The notes under the pieces were generated by a model. That model worked only from the letters and a program-made list of their open reading frames with translations. It had not been told where the DNA came from and did no database searches. 7,215 nt of DNA from Gammaproteobacteria bacterium (GTDB lineage: Bacteria; Pseudomonadota; Gammaproteobacteria; Steroidobacterales; GCA-2729495), in assembly GCA_023150055.1 (NCBI GenBank), contig JAKLLP010000102.1, positions 1-7,215 on the forward strand, written 5' to 3'. Made by a program: the position numbers and the translations under genes. Positions 1 to 7,215 of this stretch are shown here, piece after piece. The stretch's first letter is position 1. Each line of letters begins with the position of its first letter.

Positions 1-1489
<1,489 letters not shown>

Positions 1490-1498
1490 GCGGGCAGG

Positions 1499-1502
1499 CT
1501 CC
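1499..1502 (-). promoter_or_regulatory. Ribosome binding site of clpB
   Basis: GGAG on the minus strand, 9 nt before the ATG at 1489. It decides between the two in-frame ATG codons at 1489 and 1483 in favour of the first, giving the MRMDKLTS start that matches MRLDRLTN of E. coli ClpB. Confidence 0.7.
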
Positions 1503-1522
1503 GGAGTCGGCAACTTGTTCAA

Positions 1523-1550
1523 ACATGGGGGGTGGCGGGCAGAATTTCAA
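1523..1550 (-). promoter_or_regulatory. Sigma-32 (RpoH) heat-shock promoter of clpB
   Basis: On the minus strand TTGAAA (1550-1545) is followed after 14 nt by CCCCATGT (1530-1523). The established E. coli sigma-32 consensus is CTTGAAA, a spacer of roughly 11-16 nt, then CCCCATnT. The -10 matches at every specified position and the -35 differs only in its first base (G for C). Transcription would start near 1516, giving a leader of about 27 nt before the clpB ATG. The -35 element contains the TGA stop codon of pgeF (1549-1547). clpB is a standard sigma-32 target, so position and function agree. No start-site data can be seen from sequence alone. Confidence 0.85.
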
Positions 1551-2296
1551 CCTGACCCCAGCCACACCAGCGTCGCCTGCCGGCCGCAGGCGCCGTCGCG
1601 TCGATGAGAAAAGAACCGGCGCGGGTCGGCGTAGGTACACAGGTCACCGCCGTAAACACGGGTCACTCCGGCGGCAGCGAGACGACGCCGGGCGAGCAAC
1701 GGCAGGTCGAGTTGCCAGCGGCCGCGCGCGTTGGCCGTGAAACCCGTCGCTGCGGCGGCGTCGGCGGCGAGGAATGCCGCGCGCACCTCGGGGCCGACCT
1801 CGTAGGCCGCGGCCCCGATCGCCGGGCCGATCCAGGCGAGCAGCCGGCCCGCGGCGATACCCCGGTCGGTCAAACGGCCCACGGTGGCCTCGAGCACCCC
1901 GGCTGCAAGCCCGCGCCAGCCCGCATGCGCAGCGGCGACATGGGTGCCGCCCTCGTCGCAGAAAATCACCGGCAGGCAATCGGCGGTAAGCACGGCGCAG
2001 ACCTCGCCGGTGCCGTCCGCGATCATCGCGTCGGCTGCCGCACCGACTCCGCTGGTCTCGACGACCGTCGCGCCGTGCACCTGGCGCAGCCACAGCGGCT
2101 CGGCCGCGAGGTCGAGCGCGCGGCGCAGACGGAGCCGGTTCTCCCTGACCGCCGCAGCGGCGTCACCGACGTGGTCACCGAGGTTGAGGCTCGCATACCG
2201 GCCGGCGCTCACGCCGCCCGCGCGCGTCGTCGCTGCGGCCCGCACGCAGGCCGGCGCAGGCCAGTCGGGGCGAATCAGCGCGAGGGTTCCGGCCAT
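1547..2296 (-). CDS. pgeF: Peptidoglycan editing factor / laccase-domain protein (YfiH family)
   Basis: A 249-residue protein of the YfiH/DUF152 family, close to the usual length. Family members bind a metal through a His-Cys-His set. Here these are histidine 74 (RQVHG), cysteine 107 (TADCLPV) and histidine 124 (HAGWRGL), all present and near the E. coli positions. In E. coli PgeF prevents or removes L-serine misincorporated into UDP-MurNAc peptides. Related proteins act as purine nucleoside phosphorylases or adenosine deaminases, and older annotations call them polyphenol oxidases. The other conserved blocks TTRAGGVS (23-30), [10 protein letters not shown] (36-45) and the C-terminal [14 protein letters not shown] are intact. 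No signal peptide is seen, so it is cytoplasmic. The start lies 22 nt inside rluD and has no clear ribosome binding site, which suggests translation coupled to rluD. The stop codon doubles as part of the clpB -35 element. Confidence 0.93.
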   Translation of the reverse strand: MAGTLALIRPDWPAPACVRAAATTRAGGVSAGRYASLNLGDHVGDAAAAVRENRLRLRRALDLAAEPLWLRQVHGATVVETSGVGAAADAMIADGTGEVCAVLTADCLPVIFCDEGGTHVAAAHAGWRGLAAGVLEATVGRLTDRGIAAGRLLAWIGPAIGAAAYEVGPEVRAAFLAADAAAATGFTANARGRWQLDLPLLARRRLAAAGVTRVYGGDLCTYADPRRFFSHRRDGACGRQATLVWLGSG

Positions 2297-3267
2297 GGCA
2301 GGGATTCGAGCCGGGCCGCGGTTGCCGTTCCGCCCGCAAGCGCCGCGAGCAGATCGCGCATGTCCTGCGGCAGCGCCGCGGAGAAATCCAGCTCTGCTCC
2401 GCTCGACGGGTGGGTGAAGCGGATGGCGTTCGCATGCAGGGCCTGACGGTGAAAGCCGCGCAGCGCCGCGATGAGCGCGGCATCGGCGCCGGCGGGCAGC
2501 CGCGGCCGCCCGCCATAGGTCGGATCGCCCACGATCGGGAAGCCACGGTGCGCGAAATGCACGCGGATCTGGTGCGTGCGCCCGGTTTCCAGCCGTACCG
2601 CGAGGAAGGAATGGACCGCGAAGCGCGCGAGCACCCGGTAGTGCGTCACCGCGGGACGCCCGCCCTCGGTCACCGCCATGCGCGTGCGCTGCACCGGGTG
2701 CCGGCCGATCGGCGCCTCGACGGTGCCGCCGGCGGTGACGACGCCGTTGACGATGGCGCGATACTCCCGGCGGATGCGCCGCTCCTGCAGGTCGCGGCTG
2801 AGGCGAGTGTGCGCGGCCAGCGTTTTCGCCACCAGGATCAGCCCGCTGGTGTCCTTGTCGAGGCGGTGCAGCAGGCCACTGCGCGGCAACTCGGCAAGGC
2901 TCGGCGCGTGGTGGCGCAGGCCGTTCTCGAGGGTGGCATCGCGATTGCCCGCGCCCGGATGCGTAACGACCCCGGCCGGCTTGTTCACGACCAGCACCTG
3001 GTCATCCTCGTGCACGATCGCAAAGGCGACCGGCTGCGCAACCACCGCGCCCTCGGCAGGCACCTCGGCCGCGATCTCCACCGCCTGGCCGGCCGCTACC
3101 GCCGTCCGCGGGTCGGGCGGCTGCCCGTCGAGACGCACGCAGCCGGCGAGGATCCAGCCCTTCAGGCGCGTGCGCGAGTAATCCGGCAGGAGTTCCGCCA
3201 GCACACGATCGAGGCGGCGGCCTTCGTATCCGGCAGGAATGATGAACCGATGCGTGACGCGACTCAT
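2275..3267 (-). CDS. rluD: 23S rRNA pseudouridine synthase RluD
   Basis: 330 residues (E. coli RluD has 326). In E. coli RluD makes pseudouridines 1911, 1915 and 1917 in helix 69 of 23S rRNA, which supports subunit joining. An N-terminal S4 RNA-binding domain (GRRLDRVLAELLPDYSRTRLKGWI, from about residue 16) precedes the RluA-type catalytic domain. The catalytic motif HRLDKDTSG sits at 134-142 with aspartate 137 as nucleophile, and LETGRTHQIRVH (226-237) is the second family signature. I place the start at the ATG at 3267 (MSRVTHRF), not at the frame's first ATG at 3324, because the extra 19 residues would run across the divergent promoter region and fit no family feature. An AAGGAG lies 17 nt upstream, too far for an ideal site. 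The TACAAT just before the start (3281-3276) could be a -10 box giving an almost leaderless message; no good -35 is visible. RluA/RluC are less likely, given the S4 domain and the bamD-rluD-pgeF-clpB neighbourhood. Confidence 0.95.
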   Translation of the reverse strand: MSRVTHRFIIPAGYEGRRLDRVLAELLPDYSRTRLKGWILAGCVRLDGQPPDPRTAVAAGQAVEIAAEVPAEGAVVAQPVAFAIVHEDDQVLVVNKPAGVVTHPGAGNRDATLENGLRHHAPSLAELPRSGLLHRLDKDTSGLILVAKTLAAHTRLSRDLQERRIRREYRAIVNGVVTAGGTVEAPIGRHPVQRTRMAVTEGGRPAVTHYRVLARFAVHSFLAVRLETGRTHQIRVHFAHRGFPIVGDPTYGGRPRLPAGADAALIAALRGFHRQALHANAIRFTHPSSGAELDFSAALPQDMRDLLAALAGGTATAARLESLPWPEPSR

Positions 3268-3355
3268 GCGCGTCGATTGTAGGGGCTCCTTCAGCCCGGT
3301 GCCGCCTGCGCGGCGGCGTGGCAACCCCCGCCGCGGCGACCAGGACCGCTTCCGC

Positions 3356-3361
3356 TATACT
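3356..3361 (+). promoter_or_regulatory. Candidate -10 element of the bamD promoter
   Basis: TATACT on the plus strand, five of six bases matching TATAAT, in an otherwise GC-rich 129-nt divergent intergenic stretch (3268-3396). A start near 3368 would leave a leader of about 30 nt before bamD. No convincing TTGACA-like -35 is found 16-18 nt upstream, and no sigma-E type GGAACTT is seen. The same interval holds a small perfect hairpin (GCCGCC, loop TGCGC, GGCGGC, 3301-3317) of unknown role. Confidence 0.5.
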
Positions 3362-3396
3362 CTGGCGCCTCGCAAAGCGCACCGGATCGTCCGCGA

Positions 3397-4206
3397 TTGA
3401 AACTGCCTGAACTCAACAGCCTGTGCCGGGTGACGCTGCGCGGCGCCGCGCTCGTCGCGGTGCTCGCGCTCGCCGCCTGCGCCGGCGACAACGAGCGCGA
3501 CATGCAGTCGAACGCCGAGCAACTCTTCGTCAAGGCGCGCGACTCCATGGACAACGGCAACTACCGTAACGCCATCGCCTATTACGAGACGCTGGAGGCG
3601 CGCTACCCGTTCAGCAACGAGGCAAAGCAGGCCCAGCTCGACCTGATCTACAGCTACTACAAGAACGGCGAGCCCGAGGGCGTCGTCGACGCCGCGACCC
3701 AGTTCGAGCGCGAGAACCCGAGCCACCCGCGCGTGGATTACGCGCTGTACATGCGCGGACTCGCCGATTTCCGCGGCCAGCACAACGCGTTCCATCGGCT
3801 GCTGAGGGTAGATCTGTCGCGCCGGCCACCGGACGGCGCGCGCGAGGCGTACTCCGCGTTCTCCCAGCTCGTGCAGCGTTACCCGAACAGCCCCTATGCG
3901 GCGGATGCCCGTCAGCGGATGATTTTCCTGCGTAACCGGCTTGCCGACCACGAGAATCACGTCGCCCGCTACTACCTCAATCGCGGTGGCTACCTCGCCG
4001 CGCTCAATCGCGCGACCTATGCGATGCAGACCTACGATGGCGCTCCCGCGGTGGCCGAGTCCCTGCGTATCATGATCGCCGCCTACAGCGGGCTCGGCAT
4101 GGAGGACCTCGCCGACGATACCCGCAGGGTGCTGGCCGCGAGCTTCCCCGAGGCCGCGGCGACACAGAAAAAAGCGGAAGAAAGGCCCTGGTACCGGTTA
4201 TGGTAG
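3397..4206 (+). CDS. bamD: Outer membrane protein assembly factor BamD (lipoprotein)
   Basis: BamD is the essential lipoprotein of the BAM complex that helps BamA insert beta-barrel proteins into the outer membrane. The 269-residue product (E. coli 245) starts with a lipoprotein signal: basic N-region, hydrophobic VTLRGAALVAVLALA, then lipobox LAAC with cysteine 28 as the lipidated residue. TPR-like helices follow: FVKARDSMDNGNYRNAIAYYETL, ARYPFSNEAKQAQLDLIYSYYKNGE, and the family-typical NPSHPRVDYALYMRGLADF. The blocks VDLSRRPPDGAREAYSAF and RYPNSPYAADARQRM are also conserved. The start is TTG at 3397; the only other in-frame option nearby is GTG at 3430, which would remove most basic residues of the signal. 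Neither has a good ribosome binding site. It diverges from rluD and converges on nadE. The tail ends in WYRLW. Yields of the start call are uncertain, the identity is not. Confidence 0.95.
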   Translation: MKLPELNSLCRVTLRGAALVAVLALAACAGDNERDMQSNAEQLFVKARDSMDNGNYRNAIAYYETLEARYPFSNEAKQAQLDLIYSYYKNGEPEGVVDAATQFERENPSHPRVDYALYMRGLADFRGQHNAFHRLLRVDLSRRPPDGAREAYSAFSQLVQRYPNSPYAADARQRMIFLRNRLADHENHVARYYLNRGGYLAALNRATYAMQTYDGAPAVAESLRIMIAAYSGLGMEDLADDTRRVLAASFPEAAATQKKAEERPWYRLW

Positions 4207-4211
4207 AGTCT

Positions 4212-4259
4212 GGGGGACGGTTCCCGATAGGGGACGGTTCCCTGCAGGGAACCGTCCCC
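4212..4259. repeat. 13-mer repeat array with perfect 30-bp palindrome between convergent genes
   Basis: GGGGACGGTTCCC occurs at 4213-4225 and again at 4230-4242, and its exact reverse complement GGGAACCGTCCCC lies at 4247-4259. The second copy, a TGCA centre and the inverted copy form a perfect 30-bp palindrome (4230-4259). The first copy can also pair with the inverted one, so two exclusive hairpins are possible. The array fills nearly all of the 55 nt between the bamD stop (4206) and the nadE stop (4262-4264). A bidirectional terminator role is plausible from position, although no T-run follows on either strand. From memory, similar GGGGACGGTT repeats are scattered REP-like elements in proteobacterial genomes; this needs a search. 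Confidence 0.85.
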
Positions 4260-4261
4260 GA

Positions 4262-5890
4262 CTAGTGGCGGTAGCCCGAGGTGATCGGATAGCGCCAGTC
4301 GCGACCGAAAGCGCGGCTGGTGATGCGCACGCCGGGAGCCGCCTGGCGGCGCTTGTATTCGGCGCGGCGCACCATCTCGAGCACCCGCGCAACGACGCCG
4401 GAATCGAAACCCGCAGCGGCAATGTCATCGACCGAACGGTTTTCCAGCATCAGTGCGTCGAGGATCGGGTCGAGGACGTCATAGGGCGGCAGCGAATCGC
4501 TGTCCTTCTGGTCCGGGCGCAGTTCGGCCGACGGCGCGCGCGCGAGTACCCGCTCGGGAATCACCGGCGTGATCGAGTTGCGGTATCGCGCGAGCCGGTA
4601 CACCAGGGTCTTGGTGCAGTCCTTGATGGGCGCGAAGCCGCCGACCATGTCTCCGTAGAGGGTGGCGTAGCCCACCGCCATCTCGCTCTTGTTGCCCGTG
4701 GCGAGCACCATGCGACCGGTGTTGTTGGAGATCGCCATCAGGAGCAGCCCACGACAGCGCGACTGGATGTTCTCCTCCGTCGTGCCCGCCGGCAGCCCCG
4801 CGAACAGCGGCGCGAGCGAGCCGCGCGCCGCCGTCACGAGCGGCTCGATCGGGATGACGTGGTGCTGCACGCCGAGTGAGTCGGCCTGCGCACGCGCATC
4901 CTCGATGCTGATGGCCGCGGTGTAGTGATAAGGCATCATCACCGTCTGCACGGCCCCGGCGCCCAGCGCATCGACTGCGATCGCCAGGGTCAAGGCCGAG
5001 TCGACGCCCCCGGAGAGCCCGAGCACCACCCCGGGAAAACCGTTCTTGCCGACGTAGTCGCGCACGCCCGTGACCAGCGCCATGTAGATGCTCGCGACTT
5101 CATCGGCGAGCGGGGCCAGCCTGCCGGGCACGGGTTCGAGGGCCCCGTCGCCGGCGAGTTCGCAGAAGAACAGCCCCTCGCGGAAGGCAGTGGCCCGCAT
5201 GGCGGTCCGGCCCTCGGCATCGACCAGGCAGGAGCCGCCATCGAAAACCAGTTCGTCCTGGCCGCCCACGAGGTTGGCGTAGGCGATCGGCAGCCCGGTC
5301 GCGCGTGCGCGCGCGGCCAGCACCGCCTCGCGTTGCGCCTGCCGGCCCGCCTGGAACGGCGAGCCGTTCAGCGCCACGATGAGCCGCGCGCCGGCGTCAC
5401 GCAGCGCAAGACAGGGGCCCGGTTCCCAGACGTCCTCGCAGATGGCGATGCCCACGGGCACGCCGCGGACCGGGGCCACCACCGGACGGTCACCGGGCGC
5501 GAAGTAGCGCTGTTCGTCGAAGACGCTGTAATTCGGCAACGCGCGCTTGCGGTAAACAACCGGCTCGGCGCCGTCGGCAAACAGCGCGGCGGCGTTGTGG
5601 ATGGCGGTGTCCGTGTACTCGGGGTAGCCGACCAGCACGGCAATGCCCGCGGCGGCCGCCGCGACCTCGCCGAGCGCCTCGGCGACCTGGCGGCGCATGC
5701 CGGCGTGGAACAGCAGGTCCTCCGGCGGGTAGCCGCACAGCGCCAGTTCAGGAAACACCACGAGGTCGGCACCGGCCTCGCGCGCCTCGGCTATCGCACC
5801 GACGATCCGCACGCTGTTTTCGCGCACGGCGCCGACTACGAAATCGAACTGGGCGAACGCGATCTTGAGAGGCGTGTTCATGCCCGACAT
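4262..5890 (-). CDS. nadE: Glutamine-dependent NAD+ synthase
   Basis: The 542-residue enzyme converts deamido-NAD to NAD with ATP, taking ammonia from glutamine; this is the last step of NAD synthesis. The N-terminal nitrilase-type glutaminase domain (about 1-260) carries the full triad: glutamate 48 (FPELALCGYPPEDLL), lysine 115 (RKRALPNYSVFDEQRYF) and cysteine 151 (AICEDVW). The C-terminal synthetase domain (about 265-542) has the ATP pyrophosphatase loop SGGVDS (293-298), TGNKSEMAVGYATLYGDM (398-415) and KDSDSLPPYDVLDPIL (462-477). The length fits the bacterial two-domain class of about 540-560 residues. The ATG at 5890 is preferred over the one at 5881 because GGAG lies 7 nt before it. 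It converges on bamD. Upstream, 265 nt away, lies the end of the clpB C-terminal piece on the same strand, so read-through from clpB is possible. No clear promoter is visible in the REP-rich upstream region. Confidence 0.96.
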   Translation of the reverse strand: MSGMNTPLKIAFAQFDFVVGAVRENSVRIVGAIAEAREAGADLVVFPELALCGYPPEDLLFHAGMRRQVAEALGEVAAAAAGIAVLVGYPEYTDTAIHNAAALFADGAEPVVYRKRALPNYSVFDEQRYFAPGDRPVVAPVRGVPVGIAICEDVWEPGPCLALRDAGARLIVALNGSPFQAGRQAQREAVLAARARATGLPIAYANLVGGQDELVFDGGSCLVDAEGRTAMRATAFREGLFFCELAGDGALEPVPGRLAPLADEVASIYMALVTGVRDYVGKNGFPGVVLGLSGGVDSALTLAIAVDALGAGAVQTVMMPYHYTAAISIEDARAQADSLGVQHHVIPIEPLVTAARGSLAPLFAGLPAGTTEENIQSRCRGLLLMAISNNTGRMVLATGNKSEMAVGYATLYGDMVGGFAPIKDCTKTLVYRLARYRNSITPVIPERVLARAPSAELRPDQKDSDSLPPYDVLDPILDALMLENRSVDDIAAAGFDSGVVARVLEMVRRAEYKRRQAAPGVRITSRAFGRDWRYPITSGYRH

Positions 5891-5897
5891 TGTCGCA

Positions 5898-5901
5898 CTC
5901 C
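5898..5901 (-). promoter_or_regulatory. Ribosome binding site of nadE
   Basis: GGAG on the minus strand, 7 nt before the ATG at 5890. It fixes the start at MSGMNTPLK and not at the second methionine three codons later. Confidence 0.65.
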
Positions 5902-5913
5902 GAAAGCCACCGG

Positions 5914-5940
5914 GTCGGGACTGAAGTCCCTCCTACAGGG
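5914..5940 (-). repeat. REP-like hairpin A (GTAG-type)
   Basis: On the minus strand it reads CCCTGTAGGAGGGACTTCAG followed by TCCCGAC. GGGACT and AGTCCC (5917-5930) form a 6-bp stem around two bases. A GTAG head followed by a short GC-rich stem is typical of REP elements mobilised by REP-associated tyrosine transposases, such as the SMAG elements of Stenotrophomonas. It ends 24 nt before the nadE start codon, so it would lie in the nadE leader or promoter. Confidence 0.8.
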
Positions 5941-5959
5941 CTTCGTTCAGCGCCCAATA

Positions 5960-6020
5960 CAGTCGCGGCTGAAACCCATCCCACAGGAGTAGCACCCTGT
6001 GGGAGGCACTTCAGTGCCGA
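5960..6020. repeat. Inverted pair of REP-like units (B and C)
   Basis: Unit B (5960-5987) has the same orientation as unit A, with a degenerate stem (GCGGCTGAAACCC). Unit C (5996-6020) is inverted, with a perfect stem GGCACT/AGTGCC (6005-6018). Their heads face each other: TCCCACAGG (5979-5987) and CCTGTGGGA (5996-6004) are exact 9-bp inverted repeats around an 8-nt loop. This is the doublet layout known as REPIN or BIME. Confidence 0.8.
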
Positions 6021-6026
6021 TGCCTG

Positions 6027-6047
6027 GTCGGGGCTCAAGCCCCTCCC
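6027..6047 (-). repeat. REP-like hairpin D
   Basis: On the minus strand GGGAGGGGCTTGAGCCCCGAC, with a perfect 6-bp stem GGGGCT/AGCCCC (6030-6043) around two bases. It has the orientation of unit A but lacks the CCTGTA head, so it may be a truncated unit. The following 108 nt up to the clpB stop (6048-6155) show no gene and no clear intrinsic terminator. Confidence 0.75.
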
Positions 6048-6155
6048 GGTGCGCAGGCGCCATCCACGAGGACGTTACCCCGCAACCGCGCACCGACCTT
6101 TAGCGTTTCGCGGCACGAGAACCGCAACCCATGCAAACGCGTCGAATGCGCCGCC

Positions 6156-7215
<1,060 letters not shown>

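Noticed and set aside
1541..1560. GGGGTCAGGTTGAAATT at the end of pgeF as a REP-like repeat half
   Set aside because: No inverted partner is nearby, and the TTGAAA is better explained as the -35 of the clpB heat-shock promoter.
3268..3324. N-terminal extension of rluD from the ATG at 3324
   Set aside because: The extra residues (MPRRRAGGTGLKEP...) match nothing in the family, would overlap the divergent promoter region, and the ATG at 3267 gives the expected length.
4925..5992. 355-residue plus-strand open frame opposite nadE
   Set aside because: It is a shadow of nadE; the translation is rich in His, Arg and Gly with no recognisable domain.
5914..6047. CRISPR array
   Set aside because: The units are of mixed orientation, diverged, and separated by irregular short distances; they are hairpin repeats, not direct repeats with spacers.

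Overview
The window is GC-rich, densely coded DNA of a gammaproteobacterium. The order bamD | rluD - pgeF - clpB, with bamD divergent from the other three, is the classical gammaproteobacterial arrangement. The GTAG-type REP hairpins and the neighbouring glutamine-dependent nadE recall the Xanthomonadales/Pseudomonas side of the class. That placement is inference; there is no rRNA or other marker to fix the species. I see no phage, transposase, toxin, defence or plasmid replication gene.

Layout from left to right: the N-terminal 496 codons of the ClpB disaggregase (minus strand, cut by the left edge); a heat-shock (sigma-32) type promoter for clpB that overlaps the stop codon of the next gene; pgeF (peptidoglycan editing factor, YfiH); rluD (23S rRNA pseudouridine synthase), overlapping pgeF by 22 nt; a 129-nt divergent promoter region; bamD (outer-membrane assembly lipoprotein, plus strand, TTG start); a 55-nt convergent gap filled by a repeated 13-mer and a perfect 30-bp palindrome; nadE (glutamine-hydrolysing NAD synthase, minus strand); a 265-nt intergenic stretch with four REP-like hairpins; and the C-terminal 352 codons of ClpB (minus strand, cut by the right edge).

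The genes are household functions: protein disaggregation, cell-wall precursor editing, ribosome maturation, outer-membrane protein insertion and NAD synthesis. None looks novel in itself.

The notable point is structural. The two clpB pieces at opposite edges are complementary parts of one gene, in the same orientation. Together they lack only about 15 codons (about 43 nt), and the reading frame fits that gap. The window therefore behaves like a circle of about 7.26 kb cut inside clpB, or like one unit of a tandem duplication. The novel join would lie in the REP-rich stretch between nadE and the end of clpB. Without a replication gene, a tandem duplication, an excised circle or a repeat-driven assembly artefact are all more likely than a plasmid.
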